A DNA stretch of 64,000 nt from Burkholderiales bacterium (GTDB lineage: Bacteria > Pseudomonadota > Gammaproteobacteria > Burkholderiales > Burkholderiaceae_C): the NCBI GenBank assembly GCA_003963075.1, contig RXJV01000085.1, forward strand, positions 1-64,000, read 5' to 3'. The notes below the pieces were generated by a model. It did no database searches and was not told the origin of the DNA. It was given only the letters and a program-made list of their open reading frames with translations. Of this stretch, positions 26,774-36,817 are shown in pieces (the stretch's first letter is position 1; each line of letters opens with the position of its first letter). Made by a program: the position numbers and the translations under genes.

Positions 26774-27757
26774 TCAGAGGAAGTGCTGGCCGCGCTGCGC
26801 GGTCAGACGGGCATGCTTGACGACCGTGGCCCATTGCGCCACCACCTGAACAAACGCCCAGACGCTGGCCAGGTAGTCCCTCGCGCTGCGCCGGACCAGG
26901 CCCTGCGCCAGCGGCGCGACCAACCCCTCGGCGAGCACCACCGCCAGCATGTGGGCGGTGCTGAAATGAGGGCGTTTGACCTGGGTCAGCAGGGTCGAGC
27001 GCAGGCGCCTGGACCGCCGCACCACATCACCCCAAAACCCAACCCGACCAGCCGCCGGTGACTGCCGCAGATGCACCACGCGCGACTGGGTCAGCAACGC
27101 GAAGCCAACTCCATGATGCCGCCAGCGATGCAGCAAATCATCGTCCTCGCCGTACATGAAGAAGAGCGGATCAAACCCACCCGCGATCCGCAGGGTCGAT
27201 GCCCGAATGAACCAGGCTGCCGCGTTGACACCGAAGGTCAGGTAGTAGGGTTGGACCCGACCGAAGCAGGCGTCGGCCAGGTATCCCTCGGCATGGGCCT
27301 GCAAATAGCCACGAAACGTGCGCGGGTCCAGGTGATCCGCATCGGGGCTGCAATGCAATGGTGAAGCGACGCCAAACTCAGGGTGGCATTCCATGAAGTC
27401 ACGCAATTCCGACACCGAAGTCGGCAGCACATAGGCATCCTGGTTGAGCAAGAAGACATAGCGCGCGCCGTCGGCCAGCGCCTGCACGATACCCAGGTTG
27501 TTGCCGCCCCCGAATCCGAGGTTCTTGGTGCTGCGGATCAACCGCGTGCCAGGGAATTCCTGCTCCACGATATCGGCGGTGCGATCCGTGGAGGCGTTGT
27601 CCACGACGATGGATCGAACCGGCGTGCTGCTCTGGGCCAATGATTCAAGGCAGCCGCGAATCCAGGCCTCGCCGTTGTAGGTCACCACCACCACATGCAC
27701 ATCGGCGCCCCCCGCGGTCGGCAGCGCTGACGAAGACAGTGGGCTGGGTTGCGTCAT
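26774..27757 (-). CDS. Family 2 glycosyltransferase, rhamnosyltransferase-like
   Basis: A 327-aa GT2 enzyme starting at ATG 27757, which overlaps the previous stop (ATGA). VHVVVVTYNGEAWIRGCLES near residue 20, VDNASTDRTADIVEQ near 47, NLGFGGGNNLGI near 74 and LLNQDAYVLP near 97 match the WbbL/rhamnosyltransferase group. FMYGEDDDLLHRWRHHG near 198 is the catalytic-base region. A C-terminal hydrophobic segment may tether it to the membrane. Confidence 0.88.
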   Translation of the reverse strand: MTQPSPLSSSALPTAGGADVHVVVVTYNGEAWIRGCLESLAQSSTPVRSIVVDNASTDRTADIVEQEFPGTRLIRSTKNLGFGGGNNLGIVQALADGARYVFLLNQDAYVLPTSVSELRDFMECHPEFGVASPLHCSPDADHLDPRTFRGYLQAHAEGYLADACFGRVQPYYLTFGVNAAAWFIRASTLRIAGGFDPLFFMYGEDDDLLHRWRHHGVGFALLTQSRVVHLRQSPAAGRVGFWGDVVRRSRRLRSTLLTQVKRPHFSTAHMLAVVLAEGLVAPLAQGLVRRSARDYLASVWAFVQVVAQWATVVKHARLTAQRGQHFL

Positions 27758-28764
27758 GCGTAGAGCCCGTTCTTCTTCTGCGAACGTTGCTCGACCCATG
27801 TGGCATGGGTTGAAGGCCTGAGCCAGCCATGCCATGCGTTGCTGACGGTTCCAAGTGCGCGCCACATCCGCAGTTCGCGGCTGAAGCTTTGCGCCTCATC
27901 CAGCCCGCCGCTGGATGTGAGGTGCGCCCAGGCGTCCTCAAGCAGCTGGCGGTAGATCCAGCGGGCAACACGGGGCGGCCGCCCTGCTGCGTCAATTCCA
28001 CCGCTGCGACCGATGCCGGCCTTGAATGCCCAATGCCTGAAGTACTTCTTCGTGAGGCAGCGCTCATCGACCGGGGCCTGCACCACCAGCTTCGGCTCGT
28101 AGATGATGCGGACCCCGCGCTGCTGACAGCGCATGCCAAACTCGTAGTCCATATGTCTGAAATGCGTCTCAGAAAACAGGCCCACGGCATCGAACAGTGA
28201 GCGGCGTGCAATCAGGTTGCTGCCGCCGGGCGCATATTCAGGTGGTGCGGGTGCAAGCTGTTTGTCTCCGAGATCGACACCCGCCAATATCGCCAGCATG
28301 TCGGGGGCAAACCAACCAGGCTTGCCGCGGGCGCCCCAACCAATCAGGGTCTTGCCCCCCGCCAGATCAACCTGCGCGCTGGAGAACAAGCGCTGTATCT
28401 CGAGCAACCAGTTCTGAGGCAGATCGATATCGTCGTCGGTGAATGCAAGGATCTCGTTCGAGGTGACTCGCACGGCGCGGTTCAAGGCGAACTGTTTCCC
28501 CTGGCGCGGCTCGAAAACATAAATCAGGCGGCCAAGCGGCCAATCCTTTGCAAAGCGCTCGACCAGGGACCGCGTGCCATCGACGGAGTTGTTGTCCACC
28601 ACCACGCATTCGATGGCGTCCTTACGAACACCGGCCTGTGCACTCAGGCTGCGCAAGGTGGATTCAAGCCAGTTCGCACGGTTCCAGGTGCAAATCACCA
28701 CCGAGATCGTCGGGTTCGAGGTTTCCATCGGGTCGCCGTTCCAATTGTTCGCCTGTAGGCTCAT
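27754..28764 (-). CDS. Family 2 glycosyltransferase
   Basis: A 336-aa GT2 enzyme. ISVVICTWNRANWLESTL near residue 20, VVVDNNSVDGTRSLVE near 53, QGKQFALNRAVRVTSN near 85, the DxD-like AFTDDDIDLP near 105 and HMDYEFGMRCQQRGV near 205 are clear. The ATG at 28764 overlaps the deacetylase stop by 4 bp, indicating translational coupling in the long minus-strand operon. Confidence 0.88.
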   Translation of the reverse strand: MSLQANNWNGDPMETSNPTISVVICTWNRANWLESTLRSLSAQAGVRKDAIECVVVDNNSVDGTRSLVERFAKDWPLGRLIYVFEPRQGKQFALNRAVRVTSNEILAFTDDDIDLPQNWLLEIQRLFSSAQVDLAGGKTLIGWGARGKPGWFAPDMLAILAGVDLGDKQLAPAPPEYAPGGSNLIARRSLFDAVGLFSETHFRHMDYEFGMRCQQRGVRIIYEPKLVVQAPVDERCLTKKYFRHWAFKAGIGRSGGIDAAGRPPRVARWIYRQLLEDAWAHLTSSGGLDEAQSFSRELRMWRALGTVSNAWHGWLRPSTHATWVEQRSQKKNGLYA

Positions 28765-29771
28765 TTTTCGTCCACCGTTCGGGCCCACGCGAGCCGGCTG
28801 TCGTGGCGAGCGTCTTGGTAAAGGTTATGTGCCAGGCGCAAGGAGAACTTCCAGCGCGACCGGTCCCAGGGCGTGAAGCGTCTGATCTGAAAAACATCGT
28901 CGCCCTGCCGCGACGCCCCGCTCTGGGTGGACACCGCGGCGTCAAAGCCCAGTTCCTTCACCAGCTGGGGATGCACGCCCGGAAGGTAGTCCAAGCCGGG
29001 CTTGCCATTGGGATAGGCAAACAGCCCGACCCGTTCTCCGAGCAGCGTCTGCAGGGCCTCGCGGCTGCGTGCCATTTCGTCGGCGGCCTCACTGGCGTCC
29101 AGTGTCGCGAGGATGGGGTGGTTGACCGTGTGGGCGCCGATTTGCATGCCGGCACGGCGCAGCCCGCGAACCTGTTCGCTGCTCATCATCAGGTCGTCCG
29201 GAGGATGCACCTCGGCACGCTCGGCAATCGCTGCGACGCAGGCCAGTCGCGACGCCGGCGCCAGGTACTTCACGCGCTCGATAAGCCGCTTGAGCGCTGC
29301 TCGCCGGCTGGCGACATCCCCGAGCGCGTGCTGACCCAGATCGTCACCGCGACCGTCTTCGAGGCCGCGCAGGTCCAGCAGTGGTTTGGTCGAGAGGCGT
29401 ACCGACTCGATCAAGGTGTCGTTCCACATCCGGCCGCCATCCAGGAAGCCGGTGGCGATGAAGAAGCTGCAAGGCAAGCCATGCTTTTGCAGCAGGGGCA
29501 GCGCAATGTCATGGTTGTCGGCATAGCCGTCGTCGAAGCTCAACGCTGCAGCACGCGCGGGCAGGCTGCCGTCTTTCAGGCGCTGGGCCGCCTCGTCCAG
29601 CGGCAGCACATTGAACCAGGACTTCAGCCAGCCCAAGATGGCATCGAAGCGTGCCGCGTCGATCTCGTCCGGGAACAGCGGATCGGGCTGCGGCAAGACG
29701 CGATGAAAGATCAACACGCTCAGCCGTGCACGCGCACCGGAGGGCGACAGCAGTTGGAATAGAGGTCTCAT
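28761..29771 (-). CDS. Polysaccharide deacetylase (NodB/CE4 fold)
   Basis: A 336-aa protein. FHRVLPQPDPLFPDEIDA near residue 22, ALSFDDGYADNHDIALPLL near 75 (motif 1, two Asp), GAHTVNHPILATLD near 215 (metal-binding HxxxH), and FAYPNGKPGLDYLPG near 255 follow the CE4 order. No signal peptide is evident, unlike the exosortase deacetylase at 47-48 kb. It could trim N-acetyl groups on lipid-linked intermediates. The start shares one base with the preceding stop (TGATG). Confidence 0.88.
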   Translation of the reverse strand: MRPLFQLLSPSGARARLSVLIFHRVLPQPDPLFPDEIDAARFDAILGWLKSWFNVLPLDEAAQRLKDGSLPARAAALSFDDGYADNHDIALPLLQKHGLPCSFFIATGFLDGGRMWNDTLIESVRLSTKPLLDLRGLEDGRGDDLGQHALGDVASRRAALKRLIERVKYLAPASRLACVAAIAERAEVHPPDDLMMSSEQVRGLRRAGMQIGAHTVNHPILATLDASEAADEMARSREALQTLLGERVGLFAYPNGKPGLDYLPGVHPQLVKELGFDAAVSTQSGASRQGDDVFQIRRFTPWDRSRWKFSLRLAHNLYQDARHDSRLAWARTVDEK

Positions 29772-31084
29772 CACTGCGTCAACGCCTTCCTGGGCTTGAA
29801 CCAGCGTTGCATGAATGCCGGAAGCACGACCAGCGGCTCCGGCTTTTCCGTGAGCCATTCCTTGCGCTCCAACCAGCGGCGGCCGACCACGGCCATGACC
29901 ATCATGTTGTACGGCAAGTCCCAATAGGACAGGCTGAGGAAGGCGCCGCCGACCGCATAGCCGACGAAGCCCACCTGCACCATGCTCCCGAGGTCAGACA
30001 GCCATTGGCTCTCCGGCTGTTTGCGGCCCTGCACGCGCAGAAAGCCGGCCGACCGCCACGCGAACAGGAACAGCGTGAGGAAGATGAAAAGACCGACAAA
30101 ACCCTGCTCGCCCAGCACCATGAAATAGATGCTGTGGGCCGCATGCACATCCAGCGGGTCTGGGCCATAAATGGCAAAGATGTTGCCGTTCCAGATATAG
30201 AAGCCTCCGCCGAAGAAGTTTGCCTTTGCGAGATTCCAGGCCATGCCCCAGGCGTTGATGCGGCCCATCGCCGACTCGTCCTGCTGATAGGTCTTGATCG
30301 TGTTCATACGATCCCACCACTCGGCCGGCATCATCGACAGCAAGGCGGCGCCCACGACCACCATGCCAATGGCGCCTACCAGCTTGTTCCTGCCTCGCCA
30401 CCACAGCACCAAAGCCATTGCCGCAACGGCCAGCAGTGCGCCACGTGAATGACTGCCCAATGCGGCGGCCGCCATCATGACCATGCAGAAGGTCATCAGT
30501 CGTTTGGCCCACTTACCGTACATCTGCAGTTGCAGGAATCGCATCAGCGGCAGCACCATGACAGCCGCCAGGGCGATCTCGTTGTTGCCTTCAATGTAGG
30601 TGTTCTCGGGCCCCCAAACCCTGTAGCTGCCACCCGTCAGTACGGTGAAGACTCCGCCCTTGACACCATAGAAGCCAATGGAGATCACGTTAATCCAGAC
30701 GAAGAGCATCAGGTGCCGCTTGGAGTGCAACAGCACGATGGTCACCAGGATCATCAGATCGATCTTCATCACCCGTTTGAAGAGATCGAAGCTTCCGTCC
30801 CAAATCATCGAAAACGGCAAGGTGATGCAAAACCACACCATGAAAAGCATCAGCGTGATGCTCTCCCGGCTCAGGGAGAAATCGCGCCTGTCTTTTGTGA
30901 TCAGTAGGCCAACCAGCGTTGCCCCCCCAATGGCAGCGGCGAAAGGCATGGTCTTGAGCGTCCAGGAGAGCTGGTGCGGATTCATGATGCTCATCCATGT
31001 CCAGCCAAGGATGCCAATCCAGGGTCGCCGCAACGCCTGCAGGAAAATCCAGCCCAAGATGCCGAGCAGGATGAGGTCACGCAT
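29771..31084 (-). CDS. Wzy-like O-glycosylation ligase, exosortase A system-associated
   Basis: A 437-aa protein with 10 or more membrane segments, matching the TIGR03097 putative O-glycosylation ligase of XrtA loci. The N-terminal LGWIFLQALRRPWIGILGW and WMSIMNPHQLSW are hallmarks, and HAAHSIYFMVLGEQGFVGL near residue 315 is the Wzy_C/WaaL-type periplasmic loop with the key His. It probably polymerises repeats or ligates glycan to an acceptor; which of these is unresolved. It is the only Wzy-like gene in the window. Confidence 0.9.
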   Translation of the reverse strand: MRDLILLGILGWIFLQALRRPWIGILGWTWMSIMNPHQLSWTLKTMPFAAAIGGATLVGLLITKDRRDFSLSRESITLMLFMVWFCITLPFSMIWDGSFDLFKRVMKIDLMILVTIVLLHSKRHLMLFVWINVISIGFYGVKGGVFTVLTGGSYRVWGPENTYIEGNNEIALAAVMVLPLMRFLQLQMYGKWAKRLMTFCMVMMAAAALGSHSRGALLAVAAMALVLWWRGRNKLVGAIGMVVVGAALLSMMPAEWWDRMNTIKTYQQDESAMGRINAWGMAWNLAKANFFGGGFYIWNGNIFAIYGPDPLDVHAAHSIYFMVLGEQGFVGLFIFLTLFLFAWRSAGFLRVQGRKQPESQWLSDLGSMVQVGFVGYAVGGAFLSLSYWDLPYNMMVMAVVGRRWLERKEWLTEKPEPLVVLPAFMQRWFKPRKALTQ

Positions 31085-32270
31085 GCTGTGCTCCCAAGAC
31101 CACCGCCCGCATCAGTGCAGCCAACTGGGTGGCACTGTGCTCCCATGAATAGCCCAGGGCCAGTTGACGCACGGCGCCCCGGTCTGGGGACCTTGGCAGC
31201 CAGCGCCTTATCGCCGCGGCGATGGCCTGCGGCGTCCGTTCGGGCATGACTTCGCCCGCCTCGGGCGACCCACCCAGAACTTCGGGAATGCCACCTACTG
31301 CACTGGCCAGCGCCGGCGTGCCGCAGGCCAGTGCTTCAAGCAGCGCGTTGGGCAGCCCTTCGCGGCTGGACGGAAGCAGAAATAGGTCGGCCGCGTTGTA
31401 CCAGGCGCCCAACTGCGCATTCGGAATCGCACCCAGCAGGTGCACGCGCGCAGCAAGGCCGCGACGTTCAATCTGCGACTGAAGGCGCGAGCGCTCTGGG
31501 CCCTCACCGGCGATGAAGAGTTGCAGCGCTGGCAGTTCCTCACGCAACTCATGCACGGCATCGACCAACAGCGCATGTCCCTTGAGTTCAAAAAGGTTGC
31601 CGACGCTCAACAACAGTGGCACACCTATCGACAGCCCAAGCTCGGCACGGGCGGCACGGCGGTCAACCGGAAGGAAGCGCTCCAGGTCAACTCCGTTGCG
31701 CACGACATGCAGCTTGCGCTGAGGCACGCCCCAGCCTTGAAGCACGTCGACCAGCGCCTGGCTGACACCGATGCAGGCGCTGGCCTGCGAAGCGGCGTCG
31801 AGCATTCGAGCGCGGGCCCGGGAATCCTGACCGATCAGGTTCACGTCCGATCCGCGCGCGGTGATGAGTAGCGGCTTGCCGTAGCGCTGCGACAAAGCCG
31901 CAGCAGCTACGCCGTCCGGATAAAAATAGTGCGCGTCGATCAGGTCGAAGACAACGCCCTCGCGCTCGATCCACGCCGCCGCCGCGCGGGCCATGGCATC
32001 TGGCTGCCAATGCATGCCAACGATCGGCAGCATCAAATAGCGCGGGTGCGCGGCGGGCTGCCCCTGCCAATCCTCGCGAGCTGGCGTGCGCGCCCAGGCC
32101 GCGTAGTCGCCAAAGCGAGGAGACGTGAATGGGAACCATGGCACCGGTGCCAACACCTGCGCATCGAAGCCATGCCGAGCGCGCAACTCGCGCAGCCGTG
32201 ACGCCACAAACAGCCCATGCTGCGGACGGGCGCTGCTTGGATAAAGCGAGGAGAAGGTCAGCAGGCGCAT
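31077..32270 (-). CDS. Family 4 glycosyltransferase
   Basis: A 397-aa GT-B enzyme: LTFSSLYPSSARPQHGLFVA at the N-terminus, DLIDAHYFYPDGVAAA near residue 110, the linker VVRNGVDLERFLPVDR near 188, LFIAGEGPERSRL near 250 and the nucleotide-sugar site SSREGLPNALLEALACGTP near 300. It overlaps the ligase gene by 8 bp at its end. The profile is of a cytosolic GT working on the lipid-linked repeat. Confidence 0.9.
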   Translation of the reverse strand: MRLLTFSSLYPSSARPQHGLFVASRLRELRARHGFDAQVLAPVPWFPFTSPRFGDYAAWARTPAREDWQGQPAAHPRYLMLPIVGMHWQPDAMARAAAAWIEREGVVFDLIDAHYFYPDGVAAAALSQRYGKPLLITARGSDVNLIGQDSRARARMLDAASQASACIGVSQALVDVLQGWGVPQRKLHVVRNGVDLERFLPVDRRAARAELGLSIGVPLLLSVGNLFELKGHALLVDAVHELREELPALQLFIAGEGPERSRLQSQIERRGLAARVHLLGAIPNAQLGAWYNAADLFLLPSSREGLPNALLEALACGTPALASAVGGIPEVLGGSPEAGEVMPERTPQAIAAAIRRWLPRSPDRGAVRQLALGYSWEHSATQLAALMRAVVLGAQHA

Positions 32271-32275
32271 GTGGC

Positions 32276-33559
32276 TCAGGCATTCACGGCTTCGAGGGCG
32301 ATCTGCTCGAAGCGCTCACCTGCCACGCGGTGACCGAAGCGTGCCTCGACCAGCTCGCGCGCAGCCGTAGACAAGCTCTGACGCAAATCAGCGTCGGCGA
32401 TCAATGCCAGTACCGCGTGAGCGAGTTGGTTTACGTCATCAGCCAGCAGGTAGTGGCGCCCGGCGTCGACCGGCAAACCCTCGATGCCGATGGCTGTCGA
32501 CACGACGGGGCAGCCCATCGCCATCGCCTCAAAAGCCTTGATACGCGTGCCACCACCCACGCGTAGAGGGATGACAAAAACCTGCGCATCACGCACGTGG
32601 TCTCGGACATCGTCGACGAAGCCCGTGAAGCTCACGCGAGGCGCGCGCTTCTGGACCAGGGCGCTTGGCGGGTTGCGGCCGACGACGCGTAGCCGCGCCT
32701 CGGGTTGGCGCAGCAGCACCAGCGGCCAGACCTCGTCAATGAAGAAGCGGATGCCGTCGACGTTGGCCTCCCAATCCATCGAGCCGGTGAAGACGACCAC
32801 AGGCCCGTCTGCGCCGGGCGCTTGCGGTGCCTTCCAAGAAAAGAAGTCGAGGTCGACCCCGGTCGGGATGGACCGCACAGTCGTCAGGCCATAGTGCGCC
32901 CTGAACTGTTGGGCATCGCGCTCCGATACGGCCACGACACGCGTGAAGCGCTGCAGCGAGGCCGCCTCGAAGCGCTGCATCTTGCGGTGCTGGTTGCGCC
33001 ACAGCCAGCGCAGAAGCGGTTGCTTCGCGGTCTCGCCGTGACGCTTGAAGATCTCTGCCTCGACGTTGTGCGTGAAGCAAACCGAAGGTGGCAACGGCCC
33101 AGGTGGCAAAAGCACCGCTGCATGGACGAAGTCGAAGACGACGGCATCGAATTGACCGGTAGCCAAAGTCTCCCTGACGACACGCAGGGCCTCGGCGGAG
33201 CGATCGGCCGCAACGTTGACCGGCAGCTTGCCGAGCAAGTCCCCAACGCGCCGCCAGCGCGGCAACGCCGGCCTGGGCTGCCAATTCACGAACTCGTCGC
33301 ACATCTGCGCCAGCTCAGACGCCCAACGCTCCAATTGTTCGACCGTGGCGGGCGACACCAGCGTCACGTTGAAGGCGCCACCACGCATGGAGCGCAGGAT
33401 ATTGCCAGTGCGGATCTTGCCGCCCGCGTCCGCGGGTAGCAGGAAGACCGGCGAGATAAACGCAAGACGCAGTTGCCGGCTCTGGGAGCCGACTCGATTG
33501 CTGGACGCCACCCTGGTGTCGGTCTGCGGCGTCACACTGCGCAACGGGGCCGAGGGCAT
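32276..33559 (-). CDS. Family 4 glycosyltransferase (TIGR03087-related N-terminus)
   Basis: A 427-aa GT-B enzyme. LAFISPVFLLPADAGGKIRT near residue 33 resembles the stp1-type XrtA glycosyltransferases. VCFTHNVEAEIFKRH lies near 160, SIPTGVDLDFFS near 232, FTGSMDWEANVDGIRFF near 257 and PLRVGGGTRIKAFEAMAMGCPV near 345. ATG 33559 overlaps the AlgD-like stop (TGATG). It is a second member of the same GT subgroup as the gene at 45.1-46.3 kb. Confidence 0.88.
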   Translation of the reverse strand: MPSAPLRSVTPQTDTRVASSNRVGSQSRQLRLAFISPVFLLPADAGGKIRTGNILRSMRGGAFNVTLVSPATVEQLERWASELAQMCDEFVNWQPRPALPRWRRVGDLLGKLPVNVAADRSAEALRVVRETLATGQFDAVVFDFVHAAVLLPPGPLPPSVCFTHNVEAEIFKRHGETAKQPLLRWLWRNQHRKMQRFEAASLQRFTRVVAVSERDAQQFRAHYGLTTVRSIPTGVDLDFFSWKAPQAPGADGPVVVFTGSMDWEANVDGIRFFIDEVWPLVLLRQPEARLRVVGRNPPSALVQKRAPRVSFTGFVDDVRDHVRDAQVFVIPLRVGGGTRIKAFEAMAMGCPVVSTAIGIEGLPVDAGRHYLLADDVNQLAHAVLALIADADLRQSLSTAARELVEARFGHRVAGERFEQIALEAVNA

Positions 33560-34875
33560 CACCAGCAGATGCCCTCGTACTGCGCAAAGCCGGCGGCGCG
33601 CAGGTCGGCATAGCCGTTCAGGTCAACGACGCGGGCACCCAGGGCAAGCGCAATGATGCGCTGGCGCGTTTCGGCATCTGCATGGCCCACGACGACGATC
33701 TCGGCGCGCGCCAGCGCGGCATCAGGCGTTTCGTGCAGCAGCTTGTCGAGATGGGGAATCTCGCGGTCGATGTATTCCTTGTTCTTGCCCAGCAGCCGCG
33801 CGATCTTGACGAACTTGTCGTAGATGGCGAGATCGAAGCCCTTGCCGAGCAGCTTCTCGGCCAGCACGACCAGCGGCGAGTCGCGCAGGTCATCGGTGCC
33901 GGGCTTGAAGGCCAGGCCGAACAGCGCGACCGGCTTGCGGCCGGCGGCGGCGATCAGGTCGTAGGCGCGGCCGATGTGGGCGTCGTTGCTGTCCAGCAGC
34001 GAGCCCAGCACGGGAATGGCCACACCCTGCTCGCGGGCGATGGTCAGGAAGCCCTTGACCTCCTTCGGCAGGCAGGAGCCACCGAACGCGAAGCCGGGGC
34101 GCAGATAGGCCTTGGAGATGTTGAGCTGCTTGTCCTCGCAGAACAGCGCCAGCACGTCGCGCGAGTCCAGGCCCGCTTCCTTCAGCACGGCACCGGCTTC
34201 ATTGGCGAACACGATCTTCAGCGCATGGAAGACGTTGCAGAGGTACTTGACCGATTCGGCGACGCCCACATCGGCGGCGACGAAGCTGCCCGGCACGCCG
34301 GTGTAGAGGCGGCGCATGACCTCGACGCCCACCTCGTCCAGGCTGCCGACGATGGTCTGCGGCGGGTTGTGGAAGTCCGACACCGACGAGCCCTCGCGCA
34401 GGAACTCGGGGTTGAAGACCAGCGACAACCGGTCACCGATCTTGCGGCCCGCGGCCTGCTCCAGCAGCGGTGCGATGCGGGCACGCGTGGTACCGGGCGC
34501 CACGGTGCTGCGGATGACCAGCGTGTGGTGGCCGGGCTTCTTCGCGATCTCCGCGCCGATCTGGCCCACCACCGCGTCCAGCGCGGTCAGGTCGGGCATG
34601 TAGTTGGGCAGCGAGGGCGTGGCCACCGAGATCAGCGACACCTCGGTGCCCCGGACGGCAGCGGCGACATCGCGCGTCGCGGTGAGCTTGCCGGCCTTCA
34701 CGGCCGCCGAGATCAGCTCCTCGATGCCTTCTTCCACCACCGGCGACTGGCCCGACCCGATCAGCTCGACCTTGAGCGGGTTGATGTCCACGCCCACCAC
34801 CTCGTGGCCGAGTTCGGGCAGGCAGGCGCAGGACACCGCACCGACGTAGCCAAGACCGAAAACCGATACCTTCAT
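33559..34875 (-). CDS. Nucleotide-sugar dehydrogenase, GDP-mannose 6-dehydrogenase (AlgD) type
   Basis: A 438-aa enzyme strongly resembling AlgD: VFGLGYVGAVSCACLPELGH at the N-terminus, FNPEFLREGSSVSDFHNPPQ near residue 158, the catalytic Cys in FAFGGSCLPKEV near 265, and the C-terminal tail AQYEGICW, an AlgD signature. It would oxidise GDP-mannose to GDP-mannuronate, so mannuronic acid or a derivative is a likely repeat component. ATG 34875 is preceded by a purine-rich SD; upstream in-frame sequence runs into the intergenic region. Confidence 0.85.
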   Translation of the reverse strand: MKVSVFGLGYVGAVSCACLPELGHEVVGVDINPLKVELIGSGQSPVVEEGIEELISAAVKAGKLTATRDVAAAVRGTEVSLISVATPSLPNYMPDLTALDAVVGQIGAEIAKKPGHHTLVIRSTVAPGTTRARIAPLLEQAAGRKIGDRLSLVFNPEFLREGSSVSDFHNPPQTIVGSLDEVGVEVMRRLYTGVPGSFVAADVGVAESVKYLCNVFHALKIVFANEAGAVLKEAGLDSRDVLALFCEDKQLNISKAYLRPGFAFGGSCLPKEVKGFLTIAREQGVAIPVLGSLLDSNDAHIGRAYDLIAAAGRKPVALFGLAFKPGTDDLRDSPLVVLAEKLLGKGFDLAIYDKFVKIARLLGKNKEYIDREIPHLDKLLHETPDAALARAEIVVVGHADAETRQRIIALALGARVVDLNGYADLRAAGFAQYEGICW

Positions 34876-34897
34876 GTCGTCCCTTTGTCTGAATGTC

Positions 34898-36817
34898 TCA
34901 AGCGGCCGCGCGAGCCGAGGTGGCGCCCAGGCCCGCATTGCGCAGGAAAGCGTCGAACATCAGCAGCGCCCACAGCGGCTGGGCATGGTCCAGCGCGCCG
35001 CGCTCATGCTGGTCGAGCAGCCGGGCGATGGTGGCAGGGTTGAACCAGCCAGTCTGCGCCAGTGCACCGTGTTGCAAGGCCTTGCGCGTCGCCTCGCGCA
35101 GCGGCCCGCGCAGCCAGCGCGCCAGCGGCACCGCAAAGCCCATCTTGGGCCGATAGAGCACATCATGCGGCAGCATCGGCTCCAGCGCCTTCTTGAAGAT
35201 GTACTTGCCCTCCTGGCCACGCAGCTTGAGGCTCGATGGCAGGGTGGCGATCCACTCGACCAGCGGATGGTCCATCAGCGGCTCGCGCACCTCCAGGCTG
35301 TGGGCCATGCTGGCGCGGTCGACCTTCGTGTTGATGTCACCCGGCAGGTAGGTGTGGATGTCCAGGTACTGAATCAGGGCCAGTGGGTCTTCGGTCTCGG
35401 CGCGGCGGGCGTGGTGGTGGAAGATCTCGCTGGCATGCCAGCCCTGCAGCTCGCGCTTGAAGCCGTCGCTGAACAGCTGCTGGCGCAGCGGGTCGCGCAC
35501 CAGGCCCATGGTGTTGAAGTAGGCATCGACCGAGCTTCTGGCAATCGCCTGGAACGTCGTCTTGGCGCGGAACACGCGCGGCGCCCAGTCGGCCTTGGGG
35601 TACAGCCGGGCCAGCGGGCCGAACACGCCCTTGCGCAGGGCAAGCGGGAAGGCGCTGCGCATGCGCTCTTCCATCATGTGCATCTTGTAGCGGCGGTAGC
35701 CGCCCAGGCTCTCGTCACCGCCGTCGCCGCTCAGCGCCACCGTCACGTGCTTGCGCGCCAGCTCGCAGACGCGGTAGGTCGGGATGGCCGACGAATCAGC
35801 ATAGGGTTCGTCGTACAGGTGGGCGAGCAGGTCCACCAGGCCGAAATCGTCGCTGTTCACAACCTCGACGCGGTGGTTGGTGCGGTAGCGGTCCGCCACC
35901 ATCTGGGCGAACTCGGTCTCGTTGAACTTGGGGTCGTCGAAGCCGATGGAGCAGGTGTTGACCGGCTGGTTGTCCAGCTGCGCCATCGCGGCAACCACGG
36001 CGCTGGAATCGACACCGCCCGACAGAAAGGCCCCCAGCGGCACTTCGGCCTTGAGCCGCAGCTTGACCGACTCGGCGAGGCGTCGGCGCAGTTCCTCGGC
36101 CGCTTCTTCCTCGCCGATCTTGGCGTCGAGCGTGAACTTGACGTCCCAGTAGCGCTGGGGCGTGCCGAGCGGCTGGCCGCGCTTGACGAGCAGGCGGTGG
36201 CCGGGCGCGAGCTTCTTGGCGTGCTTGTAGATGGTGCCGGGGTCGGGCACATAGCCCAGCGCGAAGTAGGCCTCGACGGCGCGCGGCTCGATCTCCTGGC
36301 GCAGGCCGCCGTGGGCCATCAGGCTCTTCAACTCGGAGCCGAAGAGCAGCCAGCCGTCCTCGGTCACGGCGTAGTGCAGCGGCTTCACACCCAGGCGGTC
36401 GCGCGCCATGAACAGGCAGTCGCGGCGGCGGTCGTGGATCATGAATGCGAACATGCCGCGCAGGTGGTGCACACAGTCCTCGCCCCAGTGCTCCCAGGCG
36501 CGCACGATGGCTTCGGAGTCGCTCTTGGTGCGGAACACATAGCCGTGGCCCCGCAGTTCGTCCATCAGCTCGAGGTAGTTGTAGACCTCGCCGTTGAACA
36601 CCAGGGCCACCGACTTGTCGTCATTGAAGATCGGCTGCTGGCCGGTGGCGATGTCGATGACGGACAGGCGCCGGTGGCCGAAGCCCACGCCAGGCTCGAT
36701 GTGCAGGTCGCCCTCGTCCGGCCCGCGGTGATGCTGGGATTCGTTCATCCGGTGCAGGCGCTCGCGCTCGGGGAGACGCTGACCGCGGGTGTCGAACAGG
36801 CCGGTGATGCCGCACAT
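34898..36817 (-). CDS. Amidotransferase 1, exosortase A system-associated (asparagine synthase family)
   Basis: A 639-aa protein starting MCGITGLF, with an intact class II glutaminase Cys (Cys2), NHRGPDEGDLH-type motif near residue 30 and VFNGEVYNYLEL near 74. The synthetase half carries FLSGGVDSSAVVAAM near 265 and SGDGGDESLGGYRRYK near 355. It matches the TIGR03108 XrtA amidotransferase. It probably amidates a uronic acid of the polymer or a linked carboxylate. It is the first gene of a minus-strand run, 23 bp upstream of the AlgD-like gene. Confidence 0.92.
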   Translation of the reverse strand: MCGITGLFDTRGQRLPERERLHRMNESQHHRGPDEGDLHIEPGVGFGHRRLSVIDIATGQQPIFNDDKSVALVFNGEVYNYLELMDELRGHGYVFRTKSDSEAIVRAWEHWGEDCVHHLRGMFAFMIHDRRRDCLFMARDRLGVKPLHYAVTEDGWLLFGSELKSLMAHGGLRQEIEPRAVEAYFALGYVPDPGTIYKHAKKLAPGHRLLVKRGQPLGTPQRYWDVKFTLDAKIGEEEAAEELRRRLAESVKLRLKAEVPLGAFLSGGVDSSAVVAAMAQLDNQPVNTCSIGFDDPKFNETEFAQMVADRYRTNHRVEVVNSDDFGLVDLLAHLYDEPYADSSAIPTYRVCELARKHVTVALSGDGGDESLGGYRRYKMHMMEERMRSAFPLALRKGVFGPLARLYPKADWAPRVFRAKTTFQAIARSSVDAYFNTMGLVRDPLRQQLFSDGFKRELQGWHASEIFHHHARRAETEDPLALIQYLDIHTYLPGDINTKVDRASMAHSLEVREPLMDHPLVEWIATLPSSLKLRGQEGKYIFKKALEPMLPHDVLYRPKMGFAVPLARWLRGPLREATRKALQHGALAQTGWFNPATIARLLDQHERGALDHAQPLWALLMFDAFLRNAGLGATSARAAA